Assembly: GCF_023499215.1 (NCBI RefSeq)
Contig: NZ_JAKHSK010000013.1
Span: forward strand, 62,001-126,000
DNA length: 64,000 nucleotides
Source: Zunongwangia pacifica
Lineage (GTDB): Bacteria; Bacteroidota; Bacteroidia; Flavobacteriales; Flavobacteriaceae
Direction: 5' to 3'
The position numbers and the translations under genes are program-made. Shown here one piece after another: positions 18,576 to 27,906 of this stretch (positions are counted from its first letter, which is position 1; every line of letters begins with the position of its first letter). The notes under the pieces were generated by a model that ran no database searches, was not told the origin of the DNA, and saw nothing but the letters and a program-made list of their open reading frames with translations.

Positions 18576-19715
18576 ATGTTTAAAAAATGGTTCCTTTTAC
18601 TCGTATTTACTTCTACCTTTTTCTTTTCTTTTGGGCAAGATTTGAAGTTTGGTGATAAAGCTCCAGAGATTAACCCCGAAGAGTGGTTTTATACTGAAGA
18701 TTACTTTGAAAATATTTCAAAACCAACCTTAACCATAGTAGATTTCTGGTTTACGCATTGTGCCCCTTGTGTGGCAACGATTCCAGATTTTAATCAAATA
18801 AAGGCTAAATATCCTTTTATAAAAGTTATTTCTATCACATTTGATGATAAAGAAAAAGTTGAAGAATTCTCCAAAAAAGTAGCTTTAACCTACCCGGTGG
18901 GAATAGATTCAGAAAGAAAAATTATCTCAGCATTTGGGGTTCATGGCTATCCAACAACCTTCATCATTAACGAAGAAGGAAGGATAGTCTGGGAAGGATA
19001 CCCAGTAGGTATTCAGAAAAAATTAGAAAAAATTTTAAAAAATCAAAATAAGTTAATTCCAAAAGAATTTCAAGATCAAACTAATAACATCTTAAGGCAA
19101 TCTAATCAAGAATCTTATAGTTTTTCTTTAAAACCTCATGATATTGGTATGGGCGCTTCATCATCTACTAATTTAACAGGTACCGAAGCAATTTTATTGA
19201 ATAAAAACCTAAAGGATATTTTATTTAGGTATTTTGGGATAACTTCCGCAAGAATCCATTCTAGTGATTTAAATATAGAACAGGCGTATGATGTTAAATT
19301 AAATATGAGCAAGCCTGAGGTCGATGGTAAGAATAGTTTAACGCTTTTAAAATACAACCTTTTAAAAGAATTAGATATTCATTTGCAGGGGCGGGATGTA
19401 GAAGATAATTATTACAATTTAATAATCTTAGATAATTCAAAATTGGTGAAATCTGACGATAAATTTTTTGGGGAAGGAATTTACCGTAATGAGTATTGGA
19501 AAGCAAGAGGAGCAAAATTAAATGATATAAAGAATTTTATCGAAAATTATTATAACAAATTAGTAGAGTTGAAAACTGAAGATAATACACGCTACAATTT
19601 TACTTTACCCATACATAATTGGGAAGCCTTAATTTCAGAATTAAAAATAACCTATGGTATCGAAATGGAACAAGCTTCCGGAAAAATGATAGTTTATGAT
19701 ATTCTTAAAAACTAA
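18576..19715 (+). CDS. TlpA-like thioredoxin-fold protein with extra C-terminal domain
   Basis: A 379-residue exported protein with a signal peptide (about 1-20). A TlpA/AhpC-type thioredoxin domain (about 22-150) carries the redox motif FTHCAPC, Cys62 and Cys65, and a cis-Pro region (HGYPTTF). The C-terminal 200 residues resemble the DUF3738 / TIGR03435 domain often fused to such redoxins. It probably acts as a periplasmic thiol-disulfide oxidoreductase. It lies 10 bases after the T9SS-secreted protein gene and may be co-transcribed with it. The domain match of the C-terminal half is by overall pattern and less certain. Confidence 0.8.
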   Translation: MFKKWFLLLVFTSTFFFSFGQDLKFGDKAPEINPEEWFYTEDYFENISKPTLTIVDFWFTHCAPCVATIPDFNQIKAKYPFIKVISITFDDKEKVEEFSKKVALTYPVGIDSERKIISAFGVHGYPTTFIINEEGRIVWEGYPVGIQKKLEKILKNQNKLIPKEFQDQTNNILRQSNQESYSFSLKPHDIGMGASSSTNLTGTEAILLNKNLKDILFRYFGITSARIHSSDLNIEQAYDVKLNMSKPEVDGKNSLTLLKYNLLKELDIHLQGRDVEDNYYNLIILDNSKLVKSDDKFFGEGIYRNEYWKARGAKLNDIKNFIENYYNKLVELKTEDNTRYNFTLPIHNWEALISELKITYGIEMEQASGKMIVYDILKN

Positions 19716-19725
19716 TTAAAGGCCT

Positions 19726-19733
19726 TATTTTTG
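19726..19733 (+). promoter_or_regulatory. -7 promoter box for xth
   Basis: TATTTTTG matches TAnnTTTG and ends 15 bases before the xth ATG at 19749. This predicts a leader of only about 10 bases. Confidence 0.45.
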
Positions 19734-19748
19734 CCCAAAATCGATAAA

Positions 19749-20513
19749 ATGAGAATAATTTCCTATAACGTAAACGGAATACGAGCAGCAATACGAAAAG
19801 GCTTTTTAGATTGGATACAGCAGGCGAATCCAGATGTAGTGTGCCTGCAGGAAATAAAAGCCCAGCCAGAACAATTAAATTTAGAAGATTTTACCGATGC
19901 CGGTTATCCTTATCAATATTGGTATCCTGCAAAAAAGAAAGGATATAGCGGCGTAGCGATTTTAAGTAAAACCGAACCTAATCACGTAGAATATGGTACG
20001 GGAATCGATTATATGGATGATGAAGGTCGAAATATAAGAGCCGATTTTGGTGGTTTATCGGTAATGAGTTTGTATCTGCCTTCGGGAACTAATATCAATC
20101 GTTTGGAGCATAAGCTTCAATATATGGACGATTTTCAGCAGTATATCGATCATTTAAAACAACAACTCCCTAACCTGGTTATTTGCGGGGATTATAATAT
20201 CTGTCACGAGGCAATCGATATTCACGATCCCGTTCGGCTTAAAAACGTTTCAGGATTTTTACCGGTAGAGCGAGAATGGATCGATAATTTTATGAAAAGT
20301 GGGTTTATAGACAGTTTTAGGTATTTTAATGATGAACCCGATCACTATTCCTGGTGGAGTTATCGAGCCAATGCACGGGCCAATAATAAAGGTTGGAGAA
20401 TTGATTATAATTTAGTAGCATCACCTTTACAAGAAAAATTAAAACGTGCCGTTATATTACCAGAAGCTCATCATAGTGACCATTGTCCTATTTTGGTAGA
20501 GCTGGAATCATAA
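19749..20513 (+). CDS. xth: Exodeoxyribonuclease III
   Basis: AP endonuclease / 3'-5' exonuclease of base-excision repair. The 254-residue protein has all EEP-family motifs: SYNVNGIRAA at the N-terminus, LQEIKA with the metal-binding Glu, GDYNICHEAIDIHDP, and the C-terminal HHSDHCPILVEL with the catalytic His. Length is typical. The ATG at 19749 is used because MRIISYNVNGIR matches the family start; a TTG 18 bases upstream overlaps the -7 box. The ompA-like lipoprotein follows 14 bases downstream. Confidence 0.96.
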   Translation: MRIISYNVNGIRAAIRKGFLDWIQQANPDVVCLQEIKAQPEQLNLEDFTDAGYPYQYWYPAKKKGYSGVAILSKTEPNHVEYGTGIDYMDDEGRNIRADFGGLSVMSLYLPSGTNINRLEHKLQYMDDFQQYIDHLKQQLPNLVICGDYNICHEAIDIHDPVRLKNVSGFLPVEREWIDNFMKSGFIDSFRYFNDEPDHYSWWSYRANARANNKGWRIDYNLVASPLQEKLKRAVILPEAHHSDHCPILVELES

Positions 20514-20527
20514 AAAAATACGAAATA

Positions 20528-21478
20528 ATGAAAAAGACCATTTTGGCCATTTCAGGAAGTGTTTTAATGCTTACTTCCTGTGTTTCTTCAAAAGTGTATA
20601 AAGATCTGGAAAGTCGTCATGCCGATCTAAAACGGGATAACCGCGAACTAAAAAGCGAATTAGATCGACTAAAAGGTGTAGATGAAGAGCTTGCGGAACT
20701 AAAAGCGGAGCATGAAAGCTTAACGGCTGAAAGGGATAAACTTAAAAATGAGCTGACCAGTTTGCAATCTAATTACGAGAATTTAAAAAGTTCTTATGAT
20801 GCATTAGAGAAAAATTCTTCCGCAGCAATTGCAGAAAATTCTCGCCAAAATCGCGAGTTATTGGCACAGCTTGAAGAAAAAGAGAAAACACTGGCAGCCG
20901 AGCAGGCCAGATTAGAAAAATTACAGAAAGATTTAGCGGCGCGTTCACAGCGTATCGACGAGCTGGAAGGCTTAATCGCGGCTAAAGATGCTAAAATGAA
21001 TGCCTTAAAAGATGCCATTTCTAAAGCTTTAACCGATTTTGAAGGAAAAGGACTTACCGTAGAGCAACGCGATGGGAAAGTATATGTTTCTATGGAAAAT
21101 AAATTACTTTTCAATTCAGGTAGCTGGGCTGTAAATGCCGATGGTCGCCAGGCGGTAAACCAGTTAGGGAATGTATTGGCCCAAAATCCTGATATTAGCG
21201 TATTAATTGAAGGGCATACCGATAATGTGCCTTATGGTGGTAACGGTCCGTTAAAAGATAACTGGGATCTTTCTACAAAAAGGGCAACGGCTATCGTACA
21301 AATTTTAAGAGAAAATAGTAATATCGATCCACAAAACCTAACGGCTGCCGGCCGTGGTGAATATGCTCCCGTAGCGACTAATGATACTGCGGAAGGCAAA
21401 GCCAAAAACCGAAGAATCGAGGTGATCTTAACACCAAAATTAGATGAGGTTACCAAGCTTTTAAACGAAGTAGATTAA
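20528..21478 (+). CDS. OmpA-family peptidoglycan-binding lipoprotein
   Basis: A 316-residue lipoprotein. The lipobox LTSC gives Cys18 as the lipidation site. A long heptad-rich coiled coil (about 25-165) resembles Lpp/OmpA spacers. The OmpA C-terminal domain (about 190-305) carries the peptidoglycan-binding signature VLIEGHTDNVPYGG...NWDLSTKRATAIVQIL and NRRIEVIL. It likely tethers the outer membrane to peptidoglycan. I chose the ATG at 20528 because it starts the lipoprotein signal. The gene is closed by a strong terminator. Confidence 0.92.
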   Translation: MKKTILAISGSVLMLTSCVSSKVYKDLESRHADLKRDNRELKSELDRLKGVDEELAELKAEHESLTAERDKLKNELTSLQSNYENLKSSYDALEKNSSAAIAENSRQNRELLAQLEEKEKTLAAEQARLEKLQKDLAARSQRIDELEGLIAAKDAKMNALKDAISKALTDFEGKGLTVEQRDGKVYVSMENKLLFNSGSWAVNADGRQAVNQLGNVLAQNPDISVLIEGHTDNVPYGGNGPLKDNWDLSTKRATAIVQILRENSNIDPQNLTAAGRGEYAPVATNDTAEGKAKNRRIEVILTPKLDEVTKLLNEVD

Positions 21479-21523
21479 TCCTTCCTGGCGGAAATGAATC
21501 TTCCGTAGAAAGTTAATAATATT

Positions 21524-21566
21524 GAAATGTCCTTTTGAAGTTTTCAGAAGGGCATTTCTTTTTTAA
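21524..21566 (+). terminator. Rho-independent terminator after the OmpA lipoprotein gene
   Basis: A 16-bp stem (21524-21539 with 21543-21558, two G-U pairs, 3-base loop) is followed by a T-rich run, 45 bases after the stop codon. Confidence 0.88.
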
Positions 21567-21619
21567 TCTTTGTTCGAAATTCGTCGTTTTTGGCGATCAT
21601 TTTTTCTGAAATAAAAGCT

Positions 21620-22657
21620 ATGAAATACACTACGTTACCAAATACCGATATTAAAGTGAGTAAAATCTGTCTGGGTACCATGACCTGGGGAGAACAGAAT
21701 ACTGAAGCCGAAGGCCACGAACAAATTGAGTATGCGCTCGATAAGGGGATAAACTTTTTAGATACTGCTGAAATGTATTCGGTGCCTGCAAAACCAGAAA
21801 CGCAGGGAAGTACCGAAAAAATAATTGGTAGCTGGCTAAAGAAAACAGGACGCAGGCAGGAGATCGTGTTGGCATCTAAAATTGCCGGCCCTGCCGATAT
21901 GGTTTCTCATATTCGGGAAAATATGGGGTTTAGTAAAGAAGCGATTAACGATGCAATTGATAAAAGTCTTAAGCGATTGCATACCGATTATTTGGATCTA
22001 TATCAGTTGCACTGGCCAGAGCGAAATACTAATTTTTTCGGAAAACTTGGTTATAAGCATCGGGAAGATGAAGAATGGGAGGATAATTTTAAGGAAGTGC
22101 TGGAAAATCTTCAGCAATTGGTAAAAGCAGGTAAAATTCGCCATATAGGTGTGTCAAATGAAACCGCTTATGGGTTAAGTCGGTTTTTAGAAGAAAGCCG
22201 GCTTCATGATTTACCGAAAATGATTACCGTCCAAAATCCCTATAGTTTGTTAAACAGAAAGGATGAAATAGGCCTAACTGAGGTGCTTCATCGTCAAAAT
22301 GTAGGATTATTGCCATATTCTCCATTGGGAATGGGAACCCTTTCAGGAAAGCACTTAAACGGTATTGTAGAAAATACGCGCTTAAGTTTATTTCCGCAGT
22401 ATAAAAGATATTCCGGTGAAGTAGCTGTTGAAGCCACCAAAGCCTATAAGGAAGTTGCGGTAAAGCACGGACTTTCTATGACGCAAATGGCATTGGCTTT
22501 TGTGAATCAGCAGCCATTTGTGACCAGTAATATTATCGGAGCTACAAAGTTAGAGCAGCTTAAAGAAAATATCGCAAGTATCGATCTAGAACTTTCAGAT
22601 GAGGTTTTAGCGGATATCGAAAAAGTACATGAAAAATACCCAAATCCGGCTCCTTAA
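21620..22657 (+). CDS. Aldo/keto reductase (Tas-like)
   Basis: NADPH-dependent oxidoreductase of the aldo/keto reductase superfamily, 345 residues. Visible features are the N-terminal KVSKICLGTMTWG, the catalytic-tetrad DTAEMYS (Asp and Tyr), the Lys in VLASKIAG, and YLDLYQLHWPER with the catalytic His. The NADP-binding C-terminal region has SNIIGATKLEQLKENI. It resembles E. coli Tas in length and in the long loop after the LHWPER motif. Start chosen at 21620 (MKYTTLPNTDIKVS). It is monocistronic; the physiological substrate is unknown. Confidence 0.92.
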   Translation: MKYTTLPNTDIKVSKICLGTMTWGEQNTEAEGHEQIEYALDKGINFLDTAEMYSVPAKPETQGSTEKIIGSWLKKTGRRQEIVLASKIAGPADMVSHIRENMGFSKEAINDAIDKSLKRLHTDYLDLYQLHWPERNTNFFGKLGYKHREDEEWEDNFKEVLENLQQLVKAGKIRHIGVSNETAYGLSRFLEESRLHDLPKMITVQNPYSLLNRKDEIGLTEVLHRQNVGLLPYSPLGMGTLSGKHLNGIVENTRLSLFPQYKRYSGEVAVEATKAYKEVAVKHGLSMTQMALAFVNQQPFVTSNIIGATKLEQLKENIASIDLELSDEVLADIEKVHEKYPNPAP

Positions 22658-22841
22658 ATTAGATATAAGATCGCTTCGCTTCAGGAAACAAGAATCAAGA
22701 CGAAATAGTCACTAAAATTCGATAGTTCTAAACTATTTTTTAAAAGATATTTCTCGAATCTTGTCCCTCTCGAAATGATGGGTTTTTAGTTTATGAACAA
22801 TTTATATGCTGAATTCTGATAGCTAAGAGCTGCAAGCTCAA

Positions 22842-23975
22842 TCACAACGGGGCCACTAAACTCTCATGAATAAACGATGCGCTTTTGTTTTTAGGTCGAA
22901 CATGGTACCAATCACCGGTTTTTCCTAAGAGCTGAAGCGTATCTTGTTTTTTTGCCTGTCCTAAAATTCGGGAGTTTGAAGTGGTAGGGCTATCCCGAAG
23001 GTTGGCCATACTACTTTTGGTGATTAAATTGGTTGAATTTTTATCGAATTTGGAGATTTCTGGTTTAAAATCTTCTGACTGTTGTACAAAGTGAAGCGGA
23101 TTTATAGCGCCGTATTTATAAATCCCGAAATGCAGATGAGGCGGAGTAGTCCTGGCATTTCCGGTATTTCCCACAAAACCTAAAGTGTCGCCTTTTTTTA
23201 CACTTCCAGAAATTTTGACAATACTATCTAAATGCGCGTAATATAAAGACTGGCCTCTTTTGGTATCTCGTAACCAAACCTGCTTTCCGCCAAGACCTTT
23301 TTCTCCGGTAAATCCAATGCGGCCATTTGTTGCCGCGAGCACAGGAGTGCCTCGTTTAGCAAAAATATCGATGCCCTCATGACGGCGAGCGCCACCATCC
23401 CGATCAGCTCCCCAATAGCTCTGGATGTTACTATTTTCACCTTCTGCAACCGGAAAAATATAAGCTGGTTTTTTATCGAATTTCAGCACAAAGTCAGACT
23501 GTGTTTCTATCGCAGGCTGAATCACAATTTTATACCTACCAGATTCCTTAATTTCATATTTAAATATTTTCTGATCAATTTCGGTACTTTCAATGTTTTC
23601 AAAACGTTGAATGCTATCTTTGGTAATTCGGTAAAAATCAATAAAAACAAGATCGTTTATAGAATCGGTGAAGATTTCAAAATTAAAAACCTCACCGGTA
23701 TTTAAATTCATTTCATACGAATAAATAGGGAAAGATCTGGGTGTAAATTGCCCATTTTCAGCATAAGGCAATTCAATTTTTAAACTATCCTGTAAACCAA
23801 TGTTATGCTGTTGCTCCCAAAGCGAAAATAATTGGTCTGAAATATTATAATCCCGCTTATAAACCTCTTTTGCCGTTGGATTTGTAATAAAATCGGTCGC
23901 TTTATTTAAACGGGAACAGGATCCAAAAATTAGGGCAAGAAATATATAAAATAAGCACTGCTTCAAGTCTTTCAA
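22842..23975 (-). CDS. M23 (LytM-type) peptidase lipoprotein with SH3 domain
   Basis: A 377-residue envelope protein. It has a hydrophobic N-terminus with a lipobox-like FGSC near residue 20, a poorly conserved middle region, and an M23/LytM domain. That domain has HEGIDIFAKRGTPV near 199 and HLHFGIYKYG near 281, supplying HxxxD and HxH zinc ligands, so it should be active. A C-terminal SH3-like domain (about 313-377) follows. It probably cuts peptidoglycan cross-links or stem peptides. The start is a TTG at 23975: an in-frame stop lies just upstream and no ATG is available before the signal sequence. Confidence 0.87.
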   Translation of the reverse strand: MKDLKQCLFYIFLALIFGSCSRLNKATDFITNPTAKEVYKRDYNISDQLFSLWEQQHNIGLQDSLKIELPYAENGQFTPRSFPIYSYEMNLNTGEVFNFEIFTDSINDLVFIDFYRITKDSIQRFENIESTEIDQKIFKYEIKESGRYKIVIQPAIETQSDFVLKFDKKPAYIFPVAEGENSNIQSYWGADRDGGARRHEGIDIFAKRGTPVLAATNGRIGFTGEKGLGGKQVWLRDTKRGQSLYYAHLDSIVKISGSVKKGDTLGFVGNTGNARTTPPHLHFGIYKYGAINPLHFVQQSEDFKPEISKFDKNSTNLITKSSMANLRDSPTTSNSRILGQAKKQDTLQLLGKTGDWYHVRPKNKSASFIHESLVAPL

Positions 23976-24013
23976 TTTTTTTCAGTTGAATAGACGCAGT
24001 AATTATGCCATAA

Positions 24014-25378
24014 TTATGCGAAAAGCTGACTTACAACATCTTCGATTTTTGAGACTTTAATGACTTCGATAGTATATGAAGTTTTGGGTAATTTACTTTG
24101 TTTAGAGATCATGATCTTTGCAAAACCCAGTTTTTCGGCTTCTAAAATTCGCTGGTCTACGCGGGTAACCGGTCTAATCTCTCCAGCCAGACCCACTTCA
24201 GCCGCAAAGCAACTATCTTTTTCTATCGAAATATCTTCGTTAGAGGATAAAATAGCGGCCACAACGGCAAGATCGATCGCAGGGTCGTCTACGCTAATTC
24301 CTCCAGTGATATTTAGAAAAACGTCTTTTGCGCCCAATTTAAAGCCCGCTCTTTTCTCTAAAACGGCCAAAAGCATATTTAATCGCTTGGCATTATAACC
24401 GGTAGTAGATCGCTGTGGAGTCCCATATACGGCGGTACTTACCAGAGCCTGAATTTCGATCATTAGCGGTCGCATTCCTTCTAAAGTGCTGGCAATGGCG
24501 GTGCCGCTTAAATCTTCATCGTTTTTGCTGATTAATATTTCTGAAGGATTGTTTACTTCTCGCAAACCGCTACCCTGCATTTCATAAATTCCCAGTTCAT
24601 GAGTGCTTCCAAATCGGTTTTTGTGGGAACGCAGAATTCGGTATACATGATTGCGATCCCCTTCAAACTGAAGCACGGTATCGACCATGTGTTCTAAAAC
24701 TTTTGGCCCTGCTATGCTTCCTTCTTTGGTGATATGACCAATTAAAATAACAGGCACATTACTTTCTTTAGCGAACTTTATTAATTCAGAAGTTGTTTCG
24801 CGAATTTGGGAGATGCTTCCGGGAGCACTTTCAATATAATCGCTATGCAGTGTTTGGATTGAATCTATAATGACTACTTCAGGAGAAACCTCTTCAATTT
24901 GCCTAAAGATATTTTGTGTTTTTGTTTCAGTGAGAATATAACAGTTTGTCGAATTTGGATCGATGCGCTCAGCACGCATTTTTATTTGTTGCTGACTTTC
25001 CTCTCCCGAAACGTATAAAACTTTATAAGGGAAGCTTAACGAAATTTGAAGTAAAAGCGTACTTTTCCCTATTCCCGGTTCACCACCAAGAAGTGTTAGG
25101 GAGCCGGGTACAAGTCCGCCCCCCAAAACACGATCTAATTCGTTATTTCCTGTCTTCCAGCGATATTGTGGTGCGGTTTCAATTTCATTAAGTCGTAAAG
25201 GTTTTGCCGCTCTTTTAGTTTCGGTTTTTGCTGAAGACGTCCAGTCTTTTTTAGCTGGTTTTTCAACAATTTCTTCAACTATCGTATTCCACTCTCCACA
25301 AGCATTACAACGGCCTTGCCATTTAGAATACTGTGCGCCACAATTTTGGCAATAATATGCTGTTTTTACCTTCGCCAT
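24014..25378 (-). CDS. radA: DNA repair protein RadA
   Basis: RecA-like ATPase that drives branch migration in recombinational repair. The 454-residue protein has a C4 zinc finger (Cys10, Cys13, Cys24, Cys27), a Walker A motif GGEPGIGKST at 98-107, the RadA-specific KNRFG motif (SHKNRFGSTHE) and a C-terminal Lon-like domain. Length is normal. A TATCTTTG box ends 5 bases before the ATG, in the 14-base gap behind the esterase-like gene, so radA may have its own near-leaderless transcript. Confidence 0.97.
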   Translation of the reverse strand: MAKVKTAYYCQNCGAQYSKWQGRCNACGEWNTIVEEIVEKPAKKDWTSSAKTETKRAAKPLRLNEIETAPQYRWKTGNNELDRVLGGGLVPGSLTLLGGEPGIGKSTLLLQISLSFPYKVLYVSGEESQQQIKMRAERIDPNSTNCYILTETKTQNIFRQIEEVSPEVVIIDSIQTLHSDYIESAPGSISQIRETTSELIKFAKESNVPVILIGHITKEGSIAGPKVLEHMVDTVLQFEGDRNHVYRILRSHKNRFGSTHELGIYEMQGSGLREVNNPSEILISKNDEDLSGTAIASTLEGMRPLMIEIQALVSTAVYGTPQRSTTGYNAKRLNMLLAVLEKRAGFKLGAKDVFLNITGGISVDDPAIDLAVVAAILSSNEDISIEKDSCFAAEVGLAGEIRPVTRVDQRILEAEKLGFAKIMISKQSKLPKTSYTIEVIKVSKIEDVVSQLFA

Positions 25379-25383
25379 AACAG

Positions 25384-25391
25384 CAAAGATA
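25384..25391 (-). promoter_or_regulatory. -7 promoter box directly before radA
   Basis: The minus strand reads TATCTTTG, an exact TAnnTTTG match, in the 14-base gap between the esterase-like gene stop and the radA ATG. A start of transcription 4-6 bases downstream would fall at or next to the ATG. No clear -33 element is visible inside the upstream gene. Confidence 0.4.
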
Positions 25392-25392
25392 A

Positions 25393-26541
25393 TTAATAGC
25401 CATTGGCTTTTTTAATTTCATTAGCTCTTTCCAACATAAAATCGGTTGTTAAGAAAGAGATGGGTTCTTGGCTATAGGCTTTTTGATAGGTTTTGATGGC
25501 ACGTTGCGGATTACCGGTTTCTTCTTCCCATCGGGCTTCAAAATAGGTGGCCAGCATGGTATTTGGATAATGTTCTGCCGCCATTTTACTAAGTTCTTTA
25601 AAATCTTCCCAGCGTTTTGTTTTTTCAATTGCCTGATTGATGGCCAGAAAATCATTTAATCGAATTTGTTTTTGAAGACCAAATAGCTCGTTAATGGTAT
25701 TGTATTTGTCCTGTAAATATTCTGAAAGGCTTATACTGGTTTGAAGTAACGTTGTTTGATACTCTTTTTGTGAAATTGGGCGATAAATCTCAAAAATATT
25801 ATCGATAGCTGAGGGGATTGCTTTTCCTACCAGAGAGTAATGAGTAGCCCCATCAAAATTATCAAACTTATAGTTTAAAAGTGTGTTGTTTATATCTTTA
25901 AGCTGACTGTCGAAAGCGTTTATTGATTCCTGAAGTTGAGGAATGTCATCTGATCCTGTTGCCAGGTAATACCATATTTTTTTATCGGTTTTTTCAAAAA
26001 TTTCGCCCAGTCTTACATTCATTTTTGGTGCGTAATCTGGACTTAGGTTGATGTAAGCATCAAAAATGGGGTGGTCTTTTAAAAGATAAAAATTCATAAA
26101 GTTGGCGGTGAGATCATGGCCCACGATGACGTGGAAAGGCGCCACGCGATACTTGCTGGCGATATGCTGCATTAACTCCATGCCCAAGAATTCAAAAAAA
26201 GCAGCACCTTCTTCGCTGGGCAAATAACGGCTTTCATCATAGTACGAGTCGGCTTCACGGCTACGACCCTGGTTTACGCCAACCACGATCATTTCTGGAG
26301 CATCTTCCCAATAGGAGTAATAATCTACCATTCCTGCAACGGGTTCAAAAAGATAATCTCCATCTAATACCAGCATTACAGGATATAGTTTTTCCTTGTT
26401 TTCTTCATAATTTCTTGGAAGCTGAATTTTAATTTCCCTTTTAGTGCCAAGCTTTTCTGAAGAGATCGTCTCATAGGAGGTTTGGGCAGAAATTATCCAT
26501 GGGCAGATAATTACCACCATTAAAAGTAGTTTTTTAATCAT
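25393..26541 (-). CDS. Esterase-D/Fes-like alpha/beta hydrolase, nucleophile Ser replaced
   Basis: A 382-residue exported protein with a signal peptide (about 1-19). An alpha/beta-hydrolase domain of the putative esterase (enterochelin esterase/YbbA) family follows at about 22-270, and then a C-terminal helical, TPR-like tail (about 300-382). In place of the usual GxSxG nucleophile elbow it reads VGHDLTANF, Asp at residue 143. Classic serine-hydrolase activity is therefore doubtful, unless another residue serves. The region VGVNQGRSREADSYYDE matches family members with normal activity. It lies between a flippase-like gene and radA. Confidence 0.82.
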   Translation of the reverse strand: MIKKLLLMVVIICPWIISAQTSYETISSEKLGTKREIKIQLPRNYEENKEKLYPVMLVLDGDYLFEPVAGMVDYYSYWEDAPEMIVVGVNQGRSREADSYYDESRYLPSEEGAAFFEFLGMELMQHIASKYRVAPFHVIVGHDLTANFMNFYLLKDHPIFDAYINLSPDYAPKMNVRLGEIFEKTDKKIWYYLATGSDDIPQLQESINAFDSQLKDINNTLLNYKFDNFDGATHYSLVGKAIPSAIDNIFEIYRPISQKEYQTTLLQTSISLSEYLQDKYNTINELFGLQKQIRLNDFLAINQAIEKTKRWEDFKELSKMAAEHYPNTMLATYFEARWEEETGNPQRAIKTYQKAYSQEPISFLTTDFMLERANEIKKANGY

Positions 26542-26574
26542 AGGTGTTTATTTAGCGACGATCAATATAAATAA

Positions 26575-27540
26575 TTATTTCCTTCTGTTAAGGATTGGAA
26601 GAAAAATAAATGAAAGTCCGCCAAGCACAAGGTTTAACAGCGTTTGTGAAGCCCAAACGACCCAGCCAAAAGCTTCGCCGCCCTGCCTGTAAATACTAAA
26701 AAGTGTTAAAATACTACCAATTGCGATAGGATAAACACCAATACCACCGTTGGTTACAGATATGGCAAAAGAGCCTACTACGAATGCGGCTAAAATCGCC
26801 CCAAAACCGGCATCGCTCGTTTCGGGAATTGCAAAAGTGACCACATAAAACATCATCACATACATAGTCCAGATAAACAGGGTGTGAAAGATAAAAGCCC
26901 ATTTTTGTCGCATTTTTAAAATGCTTCGCATCCCTTCAAGCAAGCCTTTTGCAAAGTTTTTAATTTTACGAAGTAACGGAAGTTTTGATTTTTTGATAAG
27001 GATTAAGCTAAGGGTTCCCATAATTACAAGGACGACAAATGCTCCTATAGTAAAAATGGGATTGATATTATTTTTAGCAAAATAGGTGAGTACATTATCG
27101 GTTTGAAGAATTACTGCAAACGAGATAATACTTAATAGGATCACTAAATCGGCAAGGCGCTCTGAAATTATGGTACCAAACCCTTTTTCAACGGGAATAT
27201 CTTCGTAGGTTTTTAAGGTTGCGGCCCTAAGAAATTCCCCAGATCGCGGAATTCCTAAATTAGCCAGATATCCGGCCATCACCGCCATAAAACTATTTCG
27301 AAATCTAGGTTTGTAACCTAAGGGTTCTAGCATAAACTTCCATCTATAGGCGCGTGAAAGATGAGAAAGAGTCCCTAAAACCAAAGAAAGACCTACCCAA
27401 AAAGGATCGGCCTTTTTAATATTTTTAATAAGTTCTGCCCTCTCGGCAGGTGTTGAGCTGTTGTAACTATACCATATTAAAAAAATCCCCAATAAAAGGG
27501 GAATAATAGTTTTAAGTATTTTTTTAAGCTTAGCGTTCAA
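26575..27540 (-). CDS. Lysylphosphatidylglycerol synthase TM-region / UPF0104 family membrane protein
   Basis: A 321-residue integral membrane protein with about eight helices, of the LPG_synthase_TM (AglD/YbhN) family. Family features are the cytoplasmic YRWKFMLEPLGYKPRF stretch near 67, GEFLRAATLKTYEDIPVEKGFGTIISERLADL near 100-130 and the glycine-rich GGIGVYPIA. Members without the catalytic MprF domain are thought to act in lipid or glycolipid translocation. It is 11 bases downstream of panD and likely in the panC-panD transcript. Confidence 0.85.
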   Translation of the reverse strand: MNAKLKKILKTIIPLLLGIFLIWYSYNSSTPAERAELIKNIKKADPFWVGLSLVLGTLSHLSRAYRWKFMLEPLGYKPRFRNSFMAVMAGYLANLGIPRSGEFLRAATLKTYEDIPVEKGFGTIISERLADLVILLSIISFAVILQTDNVLTYFAKNNINPIFTIGAFVVLVIMGTLSLILIKKSKLPLLRKIKNFAKGLLEGMRSILKMRQKWAFIFHTLFIWTMYVMMFYVVTFAIPETSDAGFGAILAAFVVGSFAISVTNGGIGVYPIAIGSILTLFSIYRQGGEAFGWVVWASQTLLNLVLGGLSFIFLPILNRRK

Positions 27541-27551
27541 CCAGTCAAATT

Positions 27552-27902
27552 TTAGTTAAGCAGATTATTTTCTTCGTTAGGGAAAACAATCGCAGGTTTA
27601 AAACTCTTAGCTTCTTCAAAATCCATAATGGCGTAACAAATAAGGATAAGTACATCGCCTTTGGCCACCTTCCTGGCAGCTGCCCCGTTTAAAGTGATCT
27701 CTCCAGAATTTCTTGGGCCTGGTATGGCGTAAGTTTCTAAGCGCTCACCATTGTTATTGTTAACGATTTGTACTTTTTCACCTTCAATAATATTGGCTGC
27801 GTCCATCAAATCTTCGTCGATGGTGATGCTGCCAATATAATTTAGATCGGCACCAGTTACTTTTACACGATGAATTTTAGATTTTACTACGTGAACTTGC
27901 AT
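27552..27902 (-). CDS. panD: Aspartate 1-decarboxylase
   Basis: Makes beta-alanine from aspartate for pantothenate synthesis, using a pyruvoyl group formed by self-cleavage. The 116-residue protein shows the full short PanD fold: [10 protein letters not shown] at the N-terminus, the cleavage site Gly24-Ser25 (YIGSITID) and the later [12 protein letters not shown] and NGAAAR motifs. It starts 4 bases after panC, so the two steps leading to pantothenate are coupled. Confidence 0.97.
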   Translation of the reverse strand: MQVHVVKSKIHRVKVTGADLNYIGSITIDEDLMDAANIIEGEKVQIVNNNNGERLETYAIPGPRNSGEITLNGAAARKVAKGDVLILICYAIMDFEEAKSFKPAIVFPNEENNLLN

Positions 27903-27906
27903 GATT

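Noticed and set aside
22658-22841. Possible repeat or small gene between the aldo/keto reductase and M23 genes
   Set aside because: Only imperfect inverted words (acaaga... / ...tcttgt) and no open frame with a start and family features.
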